Shown here: positions 9,023-19,012 of the stretch, in pieces
Layout of the letters: each line of letters opens with the position of its first letter
Numbering within the stretch: position 1 is the first letter of the stretch
Assembly: GCF_003716585.1 (NCBI RefSeq)
Contig: NZ_PTJO01000003.1
Span: forward strand, 656,569 to 720,568
Origin: Corynebacterium alimapuense
GTDB lineage: Bacteria; Actinomycetota; Actinomycetes; Mycobacteriales; Mycobacteriaceae
Length of the DNA: 64,000 nt
Direction: 5' to 3'
Made by a program: the position numbers and the translations under genes
Notes under the pieces: generated by a model
Told to the model about the DNA's origin: nothing
The model's input: only the letters and a program-made list of their open reading frames with translations
Database searches by the model: none

Positions 9023-9583
9023 CTAGTCCTTGCCCACTAGTGCCTTCCGCAGGCGCTCCTCCGCCAGCTCTTCCACCAGCCATGGGCTAAAGGTAAACGG
9101 TGCGGCAGCAACGGCGCTGATGAGTGCTGCTGGGTCTACCCACGCCAAGGAATCAATCTCCTCTGGGTTCTGATTCGGGCCTTGTCCTTCATGGAGCTTG
9201 GCAACAAACACCGGGCAGATCTCCCATTCGACGATCCCGCTGGAATCTACCGCCCGGTAGCTAAAGTCTGGCAGTACTTCAACGATCTCCGCGATCGCTT
9301 CAGATTTAAAACCAAGCTCTTGTACGCTGCGGCGGCGGATCGCTGCGGCGGTCGCCTCCCCGGGGCCAGGATGGCCGCAGAAACTATTGGTCCATACCCC
9401 CGGCCATGTCTTCTTGCTCAACGCTCTTCTAGTCATCAGCAGACGTCCTTGCGCGTCAAGCAAATAGCAGGAAAAAGCGAAATGCAAAGGAGTATCGGCA
9501 CTGTGCACGGTTGCCTTTGGTGCGGTACCGGCAGGACGACCCTGCGCATCTGCCAGGACAACCAACTCAACCTCATCTGTCAT
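9023..9583 (-). CDS. idi: Isopentenyl-diphosphate delta-isomerase, type I
   Basis: A Nudix-fold enzyme that interconverts isopentenyl and dimethylallyl diphosphate for polyprenol, menaquinone and carotenoid synthesis. The catalytic Cys sits in NSFCGHP at residue 69. The catalytic Glu lies in VEWEICPVF (119/121). The Nudix-like helix GEATAAAIRRRSVQELGF is present. Length (186 aa) is normal for bacterial Idi. It stands alone, 4 bases from the convergent esterase stop and 42 bases downstream of the PPE-like gene on the same strand. Confidence 0.94.
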   Translation of the reverse strand: MTDEVELVVLADAQGRPAGTAPKATVHSADTPLHFAFSCYLLDAQGRLLMTRRALSKKTWPGVWTNSFCGHPGPGEATAAAIRRRSVQELGFKSEAIAEIVEVLPDFSYRAVDSSGIVEWEICPVFVAKLHEGQGPNQNPEEIDSLAWVDPAALISAVAAAPFTFSPWLVEELAEERLRKALVGKD

Positions 9584-9624
9584 CCTTCACACCCTACCCA
9601 GGCACGCACTGGCTTAGCAGGTTG

Positions 9625-11343
9625 TTAACCGCGCGCCCATGCCCCAATCACACCCGGTACTACCGAACCTCGATCCCCAAGTAGCGCCGCGGTGTTGTCA
9701 TCCTGCTCTACTGCAGAAGTCACTGCCTTAATTCTCGGAGTTTTTGACCCGCCGCCTGCGCCACCGGTCATCGGCGCACCCATCATCGGCATCATCGACC
9801 GCCCCGAGGACTGTCCATTACTCGGGCGTACCGCATTGGTGCCGCTAGCAGTTGTTGCTGGAGCAATTCCCGAACCGACTGCAGGAGTAGCTGCCCGCAC
9901 CCCCGAGCCAGCTGTGCCCGCGCTAGTGCCCGATGAGCCAGCCGCTCCCAACCCGGCAGATCCTGAAGCTCTACCTACCGCTGGCATTCCGGCACCTGTG
10001 CCAAGGACACTGCCGGATCCGTTCCGCGCAGTACCCATCCCAGCCATATTCGCCAGTGCTGCTGGATCAGTAGAGAAACCTCGAGACGGCCCACTAACTG
10101 CGGATCTTGCAGCCAGTCCGCCAGGCAAAGAGGCCGGCACTGGGCCGCCAAAGCCTGGAGAGCCTGCTGCTAGCCCACCAGATGTGCCACCGGATGTCCC
10201 AATGCCAGAGCCGAGCGATCCAGGTCCTGAAAGCGCAGAAGTACCCGAAGTAGTACTGGCAGCCACCGTTGCGACTTGATTGGCCTGCAGTAGTTGACTG
10301 CCATCTACTCCTGCTACCGCATCAATCCCGCGACTGGCAGTGCCAAAGTTGCCTGCCCCCATCGCGTGCCCAGCAGCGTGCAACAACCCTTGGGAAGCAC
10401 CTGGTGCACGCATGCCAGCAGCATCGTGTTTCTCACCATCACCGTCGATCTCGCTCATGCCGAGTGCAATATTGCTGCCTCCATCGCCCGAGGCATCCAT
10501 GACCATGAGATTGCGGATCGGAGGAACTCCGGTGGCTACAAACGGACTAAAAGAGGCTGGGAAGCTCTGTAGAAAAGCCTGTTCCGCAGCAATCCGCTCA
10601 GCAGGTTCCACGATCGCTGCCAAAGCCGCCTTGGTGAGGTTGACCTTGACCGCACCTTGGGATTTGATCGCCGCCAGTTGTTCTACAGAAGTCCCCATGG
10701 TGGCCGCATTCTGTGAGAAGGTCTCTCCCGCGCGTGCTACCTCAGAGATCTTCTCGACGGCCGCTTCCACCACCTCCCCTTGATTGCTGCTGCCAAGTTC
10801 CCCGGCGATAGAGTGCAGGCCTTGTGAAATGGCGGTCGCCTCCGCCGAGAGTTTCTTCCATGTAGCTGCAGCCGCCACCGACTCTTGAATCTTGGTCATC
10901 GAGAATTCCGCCGACAGCTGATCAATTGATGCTGCTGGGGTGACCAAAGGCGGCGTGAAACTAAAGTTCTCGAAACGCGGTGCTGGGCGAGTCGGGAACG
11001 TCACGGCATCTTCTCCTACCGATCCGCCTTCATCAGCGATGTCCATCCCCCGAGCAACGAATGCATTCTGTCCGGTGAGAGCTTGGTAGCTGGCGGCAAG
11101 GGCTTCATCAAGCCAGTTGACTTGCTCTGCATAGGATTTCAATACGCTGATCGCAGATCCGGTGCCTCCATTGATAACTCCACCATGTCCCCCACCAAGC
11201 TGATCCAGCCCGGAAACTCCCGAATAGCTGCCGTTAAGCGTGGTCTGTGCTGCATAATTGGCCGACTCGTTTGCCTGTTGGCCAAGAAGTCTCAACTCTT
11301 CGATTCCCCCCAGAAGCGAAGCACTATCAATAGAAATATCCAT
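9625..11343 (-). CDS. PPE/ESX-substrate-like protein with Gly/Ser/Ala-rich C-terminus
   Basis: A 572-residue protein without a Sec signal peptide. Residues 1-110 form an Ala/Leu-rich helical segment (LLGGIEELRLLGQQA...WLDEALAASYQAL). Residues about 140-270 form a second helical region with ATWKKLSAEATAISQGLHSI, reminiscent of the AxAWxxLAxEL core of PPE and EspB-like proteins. Residues 305-530 are a disordered Gly/Ser/Ala/Pro/Met-rich tract. The C-terminus has a compact block (AALLGDRGSVVPGVIGAW), similar to the ends of some actinobacterial PPE-like proteins. The start at 11343 is set by GGGGGAAG just upstream and by the 17-base overlap with the DUF3558-like lipoprotein gene; the ORF itself extends further. 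By analogy it may be a type VII secretion substrate, but no ESX machinery lies in this window. Confidence 0.72.
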   Translation of the reverse strand: MDISIDSASLLGGIEELRLLGQQANESANYAAQTTLNGSYSGVSGLDQLGGGHGGVINGGTGSAISVLKSYAEQVNWLDEALAASYQALTGQNAFVARGMDIADEGGSVGEDAVTFPTRPAPRFENFSFTPPLVTPAASIDQLSAEFSMTKIQESVAAAATWKKLSAEATAISQGLHSIAGELGSSNQGEVVEAAVEKISEVARAGETFSQNAATMGTSVEQLAAIKSQGAVKVNLTKAALAAIVEPAERIAAEQAFLQSFPASFSPFVATGVPPIRNLMVMDASGDGGSNIALGMSEIDGDGEKHDAAGMRAPGASQGLLHAAGHAMGAGNFGTASRGIDAVAGVDGSQLLQANQVATVAASTTSGTSALSGPGSLGSGIGTSGGTSGGLAAGSPGFGGPVPASLPGGLAARSAVSGPSRGFSTDPAALANMAGMGTARNGSGSVLGTGAGMPAVGRASGSAGLGAAGSSGTSAGTAGSGVRAATPAVGSGIAPATTASGTNAVRPSNGQSSGRSMMPMMGAPMTGGAGGGSKTPRIKAVTSAVEQDDNTAALLGDRGSVVPGVIGAWARG

Positions 11344-11947
11344 TTTCTTCCCCCATTTGTTCGTACAAAAATTCCAACTGATCCAGTGCGATTCCACATA
11401 TCTCTTCGAGACTTCGATCCGTCGAGATCTCGCCGTAGTTGACGATGAAACGACCTCGTTCGGTATGCACAGCAGCATGGCAATCACTGTCGTTTCCTAC
11501 GCTTAGCTGATGTAGGTAAGCACCCGGTATCGAAGAATCTATGTCTTCAGCAATCATCAGATTGCGCTCAAATAGCTTCTCTTTCGTATTACGGTCAGCG
11601 GTAAGAGCAAAGGTACCCAAATTCTGCTCGTAATCGACAGCACTAAAGCCACAACGCACCGAAAGGTCTCGGTCATATCCAGGCTCCCAGATTGCCTCCC
11701 CCATCCCAGCAGCTACCAGGACATCGCTAGGAATCTCGGTGCAGGGATCAAAGAGCTCAAAATCCCCCTCCGGATCGAACTCCCCCAGTTCGAGTGATTC
11801 TTGGGCCACTGCGGTGGTTGGTGCTGATGACGCCACAGATTCCGGCGGGTCCGTGGGTTCTGTGGTCAGTGAATCCTCGGCGGAGGTACTGCATGCAGAA
11901 AGCACCACCGTTGAAACGGCAAGGACAAGAAATCGACGGGCGGGCAT
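11327..11947 (-). CDS. DUF3558-like lipoprotein
   Basis: A secreted lipoprotein of 206 residues. Its signal peptide MPARRFLVLAVSTVVLSAC ends in the lipobox LSAC, with the lipidated Cys at residue 19. After an acidic Ser/Thr/Pro linker comes a domain with FDPCTEIPSDVLVAAGMG, then RCGFS and a later paired Cys (DSDCHA, EEICGI). This is the pattern of DUF3558, a family of mycobacterial and corynebacterial lipoproteins often near ESX-related genes. The gene overlaps the start of the PPE-like gene by 17 bases, so the two are very likely translationally coupled. Its likely place is anchored outside the cytoplasmic membrane. Function is not established. Confidence 0.78.
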   Translation of the reverse strand: MPARRFLVLAVSTVVLSACSTSAEDSLTTEPTDPPESVASSAPTTAVAQESLELGEFDPEGDFELFDPCTEIPSDVLVAAGMGEAIWEPGYDRDLSVRCGFSAVDYEQNLGTFALTADRNTKEKLFERNLMIAEDIDSSIPGAYLHQLSVGNDSDCHAAVHTERGRFIVNYGEISTDRSLEEICGIALDQLEFLYEQMGEENGYFY

Positions 11948-12063
11948 GGTCGGGCGATCCCCTCATGAGTCCGGACGGGTCGACATAGAAAAGACCCGGA
12001 GCACGTCTTGGGCATGCTCGCCACACTTAGACTCTGAAAACCAGCGCTCGGTTCCCGAGAATT

Positions 12064-12591
12064 TTAGTTTTGTAGGTTACCTTCCCAAATAACGTTTCCT
12101 ACCTGCAGTTCTGCGTCCCAAAGATTGCCTGAGGAGACATCGAAAACGTACTGAATATTAGTAGAGGCTTGGCTGCCTAACGGAAGATCCAAGCCAATTA
12201 TCCGGTCGAGATCATCGGCAGAGACCAGATCTGCATCAGAGAAATTATTAGATCCGGTGTTATAAGACAGGGTGGGCTCTGCGAGAGCTTCTGGGTCAAG
12301 CGGTTGATCGTTGAGGTTTCTGGCTCGAAGAGTCGCTACGGCGTCACCGTTGGAGTCGTTGACTGCTCCTTGGAAGTCCCACTCAACGTTGAGGCCAGTG
12401 TCAAAGACCGTCTCCGACAGGCTATCTGCGGTAATCGGATCAACATCTTTTCCTTGGGCCAGCATGCTCTCAGAGGCGGTGGTTTCCCCGGAATCGTTGA
12501 CTGAGTCGCTTTCCTCCGCATCTGTTCCACAAGCTGCAAGAAAGAGCACGGAGACGACGGCGACGCCGAGTGCAGGGCGATTCAGGTTCAC
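12064..12591 (-). CDS. Lipoprotein with Ig-like (DUF4352-type?) domain
   Basis: A 175-residue lipoprotein: signal peptide with lipobox LAAC (Cys at about residue 21), an acidic linker, then a beta-rich domain. The domain shows the look of DUF4352/telokin-like folds: ATLRARNLNDQPLDP, LPLGSQASTNIQYVFDV, and a closing GNVIWEGNLQ. I assign DUF4352 only tentatively. The GTG at 12591 is chosen because GGAAAGG lies about nine bases upstream and the signal peptide begins there. It is transcribed in the same direction as the DUF3558-like/PPE-like pair, 116 bases upstream, and divergently from the ABC exporter. It may belong to the same cell-surface module. Confidence 0.75.
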   Translation of the reverse strand: MNLNRPALGVAVVSVLFLAACGTDAEESDSVNDSGETTASESMLAQGKDVDPITADSLSETVFDTGLNVEWDFQGAVNDSNGDAVATLRARNLNDQPLDPEALAEPTLSYNTGSNNFSDADLVSADDLDRIIGLDLPLGSQASTNIQYVFDVSSGNLWDAELQVGNVIWEGNLQN

Positions 12592-12747
12592 GAGACTGCC
12601 TTTCCTGGCCGATGAGAACCCGAGTTTGGTCCCGGGCATAAGGTGTCCACAGTCTAACCGCCTTATCCGCAGCATTGGTGTTCTACCCCGTGCAACGTGG
12701 CATAATCCCACTCTGTCGCACAGGCATTGAACTGGAGTAGTGAAGTC

Positions 12748-14622
12748 GTGAATTCCCTGGCCCGAATTGTTCGCAGCGCCTCAGCCCTATGGCCCTACTA
12801 CCTCGGCGTGGTTGTTGTCTCCACGGTGGCGGCGGCGCTCGCTTTGGTCTCGCCCTTTATTTTCCGTGAAGCAACCGATTCGATTGTTGCTGTCTTAAAC
12901 GGTGACCTGGATTCTTCCTCAGCGATGCGCACCTTGCTGTGGTTAGCGATTGGGCTTTTGGTCGCTGACCTAGCTAATACCGCTATGACAAATCTTGGTG
13001 GCTACATCGGCGACATGATGGCTATGCGAATGCGACAAATCCTCTCGACTCGCTACTACGCCAAACTGCTTGGCCTGCCCCAGCGCTATTTCGATAGCCA
13101 AGTCACCGGAACGGTTATCGCTCGCCTAGATCGTTCGATTACCTCGATCACGCAGTTCCTACAGTCTTTTTCCAATAGCTTTTTCCCCATGATCATCCAG
13201 GTGTTCGCCGTGCTGGTGATTACTTCTTGGTACTACTGGCCACTGACAATTCTGCTGGCTTCACTGTTTCCGATTTATATGTATTTGACCACCTTGACCA
13301 GCAAGCGGTGGCAGACTCTCGAATCTCAGAAAAACCACCAGATCGACCGGGCGAACGGGCGTTTCGCTGAGGTAATCTCCCAGGTCAAAGTAGTCAAATC
13401 TTTCACCAGTGAGGTCCGCGAGCTCGATAACTTTGGGCGTCGCTATGGCAAAACTGTGGAGATCACCCGCCCGCAGTCCAGCTGGTGGCATTTCATGGAT
13501 TCTTTCCGCGGCGCGGCCTTGAATATCATCTTCTTTGGCATCTATCTCGTGCTCTTTTTCCAGACTCTTAATGGCCGTTTCACTCTCGGCGATATGGTCA
13601 TGCTCATCCAATTGGTCAACATGGCCAAGCAACCGGTGTTCATGATGAGCTGGATTGTTGATGCGGCTCAACGAGCAATTGCTGGTTCTAAGGACTACTT
13701 CCAGGTCATGGAGGAGGAGTTTGAACCCACCGCACGCGCCGAGCTGGTTGCCGCTACCGAGGCTTCCGGCGTACCAGAACTCGATCTGGCACCGGTTCCG
13801 CCTCTGGTGCCAATACCGGGCAAACCAGTTCTGGAATTTGATGGGGTTACCTTTGCTTATAACGCCGATGAACCGGTGATCCACGACGTCAATTTCAGCG
13901 CACATGAGGGTGAGCAAATCGCCTTGGTTGGTGAATCCGGTGGCGGAAAATCCACCCTGGTTAATCTCTTGTTGGGGCTCTATCCCATCACCGAGGGCAA
14001 CTTGGTGGTCTGTGGCCACAATGTCAATGACCTCACCGCCGAGCAGTTGCGAGCGTCAGTAGGCGTCGTATTTCAAGAGGCTGCACTATTTTCCGGCACG
14101 ATCCGAGAGAACATCGCTTATGGTCGCCCCGGTGCCACTGATGAAAAGGTCACCGAGGTCGCCCGGCGTGCCAATGCCCACGAGTTCATCGAGCACTTCC
14201 CCAACGGTTATGACACGGTCATCGGCGAGCGTGGCCTTCGCCTTTCTGGCGGCCAGAAACAACGAGTGGCAGTAGCGCGTGCCATGCTCAAAGATGCTCC
14301 CGTGCTGATCCTCGACGAGGCGACGTCTGCGTTGGATACCAAGTCTGAGCGTGCTGTCCAAGCTGGTCTCGATGAGTTGATGAAAAACCGCACCACGTTG
14401 ATCATTGCCCACCGCTTATCGACGATCGCGGATGTCGACACCATTGTCACGTTGCAGGAGGGCAAGGCCGATGAAATCGGCTCCCCCGATGAGCTTGCCG
14501 CCTCTGGCGGTATCTATGCTCAGCTGTTGCAACTGACTGCTTCTTCTTCAATCTCTGACCGGGCACGATTAAAGAAGTATGGCTTCGTCCCTGATGCCGG
14601 CAGCACTCCGACGGAGGTCTGA
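12748..14622 (+). CDS. ABC exporter, fused membrane and ATPase domains
   Basis: A half-transporter of the ABCB/MsbA type. An N-terminal six-helix export domain (residues about 10-310) is followed by an ATPase domain. Walker A is GESGGGKST at about 395-403, the signature LSGGQKQRVAVARA near 498, Walker B VLILDEATSALD near 520, and the switch His is in AHRLST. It would work as a homodimer or with another half, exporting a drug, lipid or peptide; the substrate is unknown. I chose the GTG at 12748 (MNSLARIVRS) because GGAGTAG lies ten bases upstream; the frame is open from a TTG at 12727. Spacing to aecD is 56 bases. Confidence 0.88.
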   Translation: MNSLARIVRSASALWPYYLGVVVVSTVAAALALVSPFIFREATDSIVAVLNGDLDSSSAMRTLLWLAIGLLVADLANTAMTNLGGYIGDMMAMRMRQILSTRYYAKLLGLPQRYFDSQVTGTVIARLDRSITSITQFLQSFSNSFFPMIIQVFAVLVITSWYYWPLTILLASLFPIYMYLTTLTSKRWQTLESQKNHQIDRANGRFAEVISQVKVVKSFTSEVRELDNFGRRYGKTVEITRPQSSWWHFMDSFRGAALNIIFFGIYLVLFFQTLNGRFTLGDMVMLIQLVNMAKQPVFMMSWIVDAAQRAIAGSKDYFQVMEEEFEPTARAELVAATEASGVPELDLAPVPPLVPIPGKPVLEFDGVTFAYNADEPVIHDVNFSAHEGEQIALVGESGGGKSTLVNLLLGLYPITEGNLVVCGHNVNDLTAEQLRASVGVVFQEAALFSGTIRENIAYGRPGATDEKVTEVARRANAHEFIEHFPNGYDTVIGERGLRLSGGQKQRVAVARAMLKDAPVLILDEATSALDTKSERAVQAGLDELMKNRTTLIIAHRLSTIADVDTIVTLQEGKADEIGSPDELAASGGIYAQLLQLTASSSISDRARLKKYGFVPDAGSTPTEV

Positions 14623-14648
14623 TTGCTCGCATTGCTGGGGATAGGCGG

Positions 14649-14660
14649 GCGTCGATAAGC
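14649..14660 (+). repeat. 12-mer GCGTCGATAAGC, copy 2 (intergenic)
   Basis: Perfect copy in the 56-bp gap between the ABC exporter stop and the aecD start. It is the only copy outside a gene, so protein coding cannot explain it. Confidence 0.75.
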
Positions 14661-14678
14661 ACGGGCTAACCTAGAGGC

Positions 14679-15821
14679 ATGGAATTTCCCACCTTGGAAC
14701 AGCTCAAGAACCGTCAGACCCGCAAATGGACTGTCTATGACGACGACGTCCTGCCGATGTGGATCGCGGAGAGTGATTTTTCTACCTTCCCGCCGATCAA
14801 GCAGGCCATCGCCAAGGCAGTGGAAAACGAGTCCTTCGGCTACACCCCGGCTCGCTCTGATCTACCTGAGGCGGTGAGTGATTTCTATGCACATCACTAC
14901 GGCTGGCGGCCTGGTCCGGAAGCCGTTCTCCCAGTACCCGATGTGGTTCGCGGACTGCTGCTGGCGGTAGAGCATATGACTCGCCCCGATTCCTCTGTGA
15001 TCGTTCCGGTTCCTTCCTACCCACCATTTCTAGAAATCCCGAAGACCGCTGGCCGCGAGATGGTGGAAATCAATGCCTACGGTGGCTTGGATCTAGCTGA
15101 GATCGAAGCAGCTTTCGCAGCTGGGGCTGGCTCGATTTTGCTGGCTTCGCCCAATAACCCGTTGGGCTACACCTTCGATGAGGAATTCTTGACCAGCTTG
15201 TGCGCGCTCGCTGATCGCTATAACGCCCGAGTCTTGGTCGATGAAATCCACGCGCCAGTGGTCCTCGACGGCACTCATATCGCAGCCGCTGGCCTCAACA
15301 AGGTGGCTGCGCAGGTGTGTGTGACGGTCACTGCCACCTCCAAGGCCTGGAATATTGCTGGCCTGAAATGTGCCCAGATGATCCTGACTAATCCGGAGGA
15401 TCGGAAGACGTGGTCGAAGATGACCGGTGTCGCCAAGGATGGCACCTCCACTCTGGGTATCTTTGCCGCCATTGCCTGTTATCGCTTGGGCGAGGACTAT
15501 CTCGCCGATCAGGCGGCCTACCTCCGGGAAAATCGTGACTTGCTGGTCTCGGAGCTGCCGAAACGAGTCCCCGGGTTGAAGGTGACTAACCCGGAAGCTA
15601 CCTACCTCATGTGGCTGGATTTCTCCGAGACTGCCATCGGACATCTGGAACGTCCGGCCGTGTGGTTGCTCGAGAACGCCCGCTTAGCCTTCAATGATGG
15701 TCTCTTCTTTGGTACAGGTGGCCTGCATCACACGAGGCTGAACTTTGCCACGTCTCGGGAACTGCTCGAAGATGCCCTTGACCGGCTAGAATCCGCCTTT
15801 TCAGAGCTGGCAGATTCTTAG
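14679..15821 (+). CDS. aecD: PLP-dependent C-S lyase (AecD/MalY-PatB type)
   Basis: A fold-type I PLP enzyme that cleaves C-S beta bonds (cystathionine, cysteine conjugates) to give homocysteine or a thiol, pyruvate and ammonia. The Schiff-base Lys is in TATSKAWN at about residue 222. FGYTPARSDL, SPNNPLG and VDEIHAPVV are characteristic of the MalY/PatB subgroup. The N-terminus (EFPTLEQLKNRQTRKWT) and the body closely resemble the AecD I remember from C. glutamicum. Length 380 is normal. TAACCT six bases before the ATG suggests a leaderless start. In skin corynebacteria such enzymes release volatile thiols; that role is not shown here. Confidence 0.92.
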   Translation: MEFPTLEQLKNRQTRKWTVYDDDVLPMWIAESDFSTFPPIKQAIAKAVENESFGYTPARSDLPEAVSDFYAHHYGWRPGPEAVLPVPDVVRGLLLAVEHMTRPDSSVIVPVPSYPPFLEIPKTAGREMVEINAYGGLDLAEIEAAFAAGAGSILLASPNNPLGYTFDEEFLTSLCALADRYNARVLVDEIHAPVVLDGTHIAAAGLNKVAAQVCVTVTATSKAWNIAGLKCAQMILTNPEDRKTWSKMTGVAKDGTSTLGIFAAIACYRLGEDYLADQAAYLRENRDLLVSELPKRVPGLKVTNPEATYLMWLDFSETAIGHLERPAVWLLENARLAFNDGLFFGTGGLHHTRLNFATSRELLEDALDRLESAFSELADS

Positions 15822-15920
15822 CCTAAGATTACCCACCGGGCATGGGTATCGGAGGCCAATTGACACTCTAGTTTGGCCCCCAGCCTGCGAGAATCCACTG
15901 GTTTGCCTACGCTTGAATCT

Positions 15921-17819
15921 ATGAGCGACCGCACACAGACCGACATCCCGCCCGGTGCTACTGGTGCTTCTGGCGCCACGGAAGACTCTCGGCCGGGGCT
16001 TTCCACCGGACCTCGCAATGGGGTCATTATCGATGAGCGCCGCGGCGTCGAAGCGGAGGAAGCGGAGAACTCAGTTACTCCGCGTCTGCCCACCGATGCC
16101 GAGGGTTTCTTTGTTGAGCATGGCCCCGAGGAGTTCGATACTCCAGCGCCTGCCCCAGGTAATAACCCTTGGGAACGCTCTGATCCTGAGTGGTACAAGG
16201 ATGCGGTTTTCTATGAGGTGCTGGTTCGCGCCTTCTATGATCCGGATAACACCGGCTCGGGAACTCTCCGCGGGGTGACCAAGAAGCTCGATTACCTGCA
16301 ATGGCTAGGAATCGACTGCATCTGGCTGCCACCCTTCTACGATTCACCGCTGCGCGATGGCGGCTACGATATCCGCAATTTCCGAGAGATCCTGCCGGAG
16401 TTCGGCACGGTCGAAGATTTCGTGGAACTGATTGATAATGCCCACCGGCGCGGTCTGCGTGTGATCACTGACTTGGTCATGAACCACACCTCCGACCAGC
16501 ACGCCTGGTTTCAAGAGTCCAGACACGACCCAGAAGGCCCTTACGGCGACTTTTATGTGTGGACCGATGACCCGAAGGAATACGCGGACGCTCGAGTCAT
16601 CTTCGTCGATACCGAAGAATCCAACTGGACCTACGATCCGGTGCGCAAACAGTACTACTGGCACCGTTTCTTCTCCCATCAGCCGGATTTGAACTACGAC
16701 CATCCTTCTGTGCGTGCTGCCATGATCGATGTTCTGCGTTTCTGGCTTGATCTGGGCCTGGATGGTTTCCGTCTCGACGCGGTCCCCTACCTCTACGAGC
16801 GCGAAGGTACCAACTGCGAGAACCTCTCAGAGACCCACGATTACCTCAAGCAGGTGCGCGGGGTTATCGATGATGAGTACCCAGGTCGAGTGCTCTTGGC
16901 GGAAGCCAATCAGTGGCCCGAGGACGTCGTAGAATACTTCGGCGAGCCGGAGATCGGCGACGAGTGCCACATGGCGTTCCACTTCCCCGTCATGCCGCGC
17001 ATTTTCATGTCAGTCCACCGCCAGTCGCGGACCCCAATTTCAGAGATCCTCGCGGAAACCCCGTCAATTCCGAAGACGGCTCAGTGGGGTATTTTCTTGC
17101 GCAACCATGATGAGTTGACCTTGGAAATGGTCACCGAGGATGAGCGCGCGTATATGTACAAGCACTACGCCAAGGATCCTCGGATGAAGGCCAACGTCGG
17201 CATCCGCCGCCGCCTGGCCCCCTTGCTCAACGGTGACCGCAATAAGCTGGAACTTTTTACCGGCCTCTTGATGTCTTTGCCTGGCTCGCCCGTGCTCTAT
17301 TACGGCGATGAGATCGGTATGGGAGACAATATTTGGCTCTTCGACCGTGACGGTGTGCGCACCCCTATGCAGTGGTCCGCGGACCGCAATGGTGGTTTCT
17401 CCAAGGCTGATCCGGAGCGGCTCTACTTGCCGGCGATCCAAAATGACCAGTACGGTTATGCCACCATCAATGTGGAAAACCAGATGAAGCGGGATAATTC
17501 CCTGCTGCATTGGACCCGCGCTCAGGTCCATATCCGCAAGCAGTACCGAGCCTTTGGCCATGGTTCTTATCGCGAGGTCGACTCCGTCAACGAGTCAGTG
17601 TTGACCTTCCTCCGCGAGTTTAAAGATGAGGCAATCTTGTGCGTCAACAACCTCTCTGATCGCCCACAGGCGGTCTCTCTTGATCTCCGCGAGTTCTCCG
17701 GAGTGGTCCCGCGTGAGCTTTCCGGTGGTGAGGACTTCCCCATTATCAGCACTAGCCCTTGGGTGGTTACGCTTCCTCCGCATGGGTTCTTCTGGTTCGA
17801 TATCTCCCGGGAGGACTAG
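15921..17819 (+). CDS. treS: Trehalose synthase (maltose alpha-D-glucosyltransferase)
   Basis: A GH13 enzyme that interconverts trehalose and maltose. An acidic N-terminal extension of about 70 residues precedes [10 protein letters not shown], the usual TreS start of homology. Catalytic residues are in place: Asp in GFRLDAVPY (about 286), Glu in LLAEANQ (about 328) and Asp in NHDELT (about 397). [14 protein letters not shown] is the family's first calcium/active-site block. Length is 632 aa. The ATG at 15921 follows TACGCT by seven bases (leaderless-type start); the frame is open back to 15873. The stop overlaps the start of the maltokinase gene, so the two products are made together. Confidence 0.95.
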   Translation: MSDRTQTDIPPGATGASGATEDSRPGLSTGPRNGVIIDERRGVEAEEAENSVTPRLPTDAEGFFVEHGPEEFDTPAPAPGNNPWERSDPEWYKDAVFYEVLVRAFYDPDNTGSGTLRGVTKKLDYLQWLGIDCIWLPPFYDSPLRDGGYDIRNFREILPEFGTVEDFVELIDNAHRRGLRVITDLVMNHTSDQHAWFQESRHDPEGPYGDFYVWTDDPKEYADARVIFVDTEESNWTYDPVRKQYYWHRFFSHQPDLNYDHPSVRAAMIDVLRFWLDLGLDGFRLDAVPYLYEREGTNCENLSETHDYLKQVRGVIDDEYPGRVLLAEANQWPEDVVEYFGEPEIGDECHMAFHFPVMPRIFMSVHRQSRTPISEILAETPSIPKTAQWGIFLRNHDELTLEMVTEDERAYMYKHYAKDPRMKANVGIRRRLAPLLNGDRNKLELFTGLLMSLPGSPVLYYGDEIGMGDNIWLFDRDGVRTPMQWSADRNGGFSKADPERLYLPAIQNDQYGYATINVENQMKRDNSLLHWTRAQVHIRKQYRAFGHGSYREVDSVNESVLTFLREFKDEAILCVNNLSDRPQAVSLDLREFSGVVPRELSGGEDFPIISTSPWVVTLPPHGFFWFDISRED

Positions 17820-19012
17820 TGGATCAGCTGGCCCGAATGCTCGAGAATGCCCGATTTTATGGTGCGAAATCCGAGCCCATAGATGAGATTGAGACCCTCC
17901 ACGAGGCGGATTTGCCGGGGATTCCGGGGATCCGGCTCTTAATCCTGCGCGTCCACCACGGCGGAAAGCGAGATCTTTATCAGGTCTGCGTCGATGAATC
18001 TGGCAAGGATGTTTTCGCCAACCCAGCCGTGATTGCGCGTTATGGCAATGCCCTGGCAGCTGGTACTCCAGCTGGATTCGGCACCTTAGAAATCATCGGC
18101 GATCAGCTCTCTGCCACCCTGGATATTCCGGGCCGGATGATTTCGGGCGAGCAATCCAACACCTCGTTGATCTTTGGTAAAAAGACCATGCTTAAGGTCT
18201 TTCGCCGGTTGGAAGCCGGAGAAAATCCAGATGTGGAGCTGCTTTCCCAGATCTCGGAGTGTGCCAATATCGCCCCCGTACGCGGCTGGGTCACCGAAGA
18301 CATCGATGGAGCAAGCCACACCCTAGCGATGGTGCAGGATTTTGTGCCGGATGCGGAAGACGGCTGGCGCTTCGCTTTGAACTTCGCCGGAGTAGATGCG
18401 TCCTTTGGCGTAGAAGCGGCCCTATTGGGCGAGTCGACCCAGAACGTCCACGCTGCTTTAGCTGGAGCTTTTCCCACCACGGAGGTGGATTCCGCACAGC
18501 TGGCCGCCGGGCTAGAGGACAACCTCGATGAGCTAGTCACTAGGGCTCCGGTCTTAGCTCGAGTCGCCGATCAAGTCCGGGCGGTCTATCGCACGCTCCC
18601 GCACGAGACCCACAGTGTTCAACGTATCCATGGGGATCTACACCTCGGCCAAGTTCTGCGAACCCCAGAGCGTTATGTGCTGATCGATTTTGAGGGCGAA
18701 CCTGCCCGACCATTGGAGCAACGTCGACGTCCTGATTCGGTGCTGCGGGATCTAGCCGGAATTATCCGTTCCTTCGACTATGCCGCACATTTCCCTGCCC
18801 GCAGTGGTGCTTCCGGACCCGCGAACCCAGCAGGGTGGGCAGCTGATGCGACCGCGGCCTTCCTCGAAGGATATGGCGTGGAACGCTCCCCGGTGTTGGA
18901 TGCTTACGTGCTGGATAAGGCCCTCTACGAGGTGGTTTATGAAAGTGATAATCGGCCGGATTGGGTAGATATTCCGCTAGCTGCCATCGACCGGTTGTTG
19001 GCTGCACACTAA
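17819..19012 (+). CDS. mak: Maltokinase (Mak/Pep2)
   Basis: Phosphorylates maltose to maltose 1-phosphate, the donor for GlgE-type alpha-glucan elongation. The protein-kinase-like C-lobe carries [10 protein letters not shown] (catalytic Asp) and [12 protein letters not shown] (metal-binding Asp). An N-terminal cap with [14 protein letters not shown] and [14 protein letters not shown] is typical of Mak. The GTG start at 17819 shares one base with the treS stop (TAGTG), a strong sign of translational coupling. TreS and Mak form one complex in mycobacteria, and TreS-Mak fusions exist in other bacteria. Length is 397 residues. A hairpin without a clear T tract follows at 19016-19047. Confidence 0.92.
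   Translation: MDQLARMLENARFYGAKSEPIDEIETLHEADLPGIPGIRLLILRVHHGGKRDLYQVCVDESGKDVFANPAVIARYGNALAAGTPAGFGTLEIIGDQLSATLDIPGRMISGEQSNTSLIFGKKTMLKVFRRLEAGENPDVELLSQISECANIAPVRGWVTEDIDGASHTLAMVQDFVPDAEDGWRFALNFAGVDASFGVEAALLGESTQNVHAALAGAFPTTEVDSAQLAAGLEDNLDELVTRAPVLARVADQVRAVYRTLPHETHSVQRIHGDLHLGQVLRTPERYVLIDFEGEPARPLEQRRRPDSVLRDLAGIIRSFDYAAHFPARSGASGPANPAGWAADATAAFLEGYGVERSPVLDAYVLDKALYEVVYESDNRPDWVDIPLAAIDRLLAAH

Noticed and set aside
9692..10279. Pro/Ala-rich plus-strand frame opposite the PPE-like gene
   Set aside because: The Pro/Ala richness is simply the complement of the Gly/Ser/Ala-rich tract.
13261..14019. 252-codon minus-strand open frame opposite the ABC exporter
   Set aside because: It mirrors the coding frame of a clear ABC transporter; its product shows no family features and high His/Gln content typical of antisense frames.
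15093..15644. 183-codon minus-strand frame opposite aecD
   Set aside because: Antisense shadow of a confident PLP enzyme.
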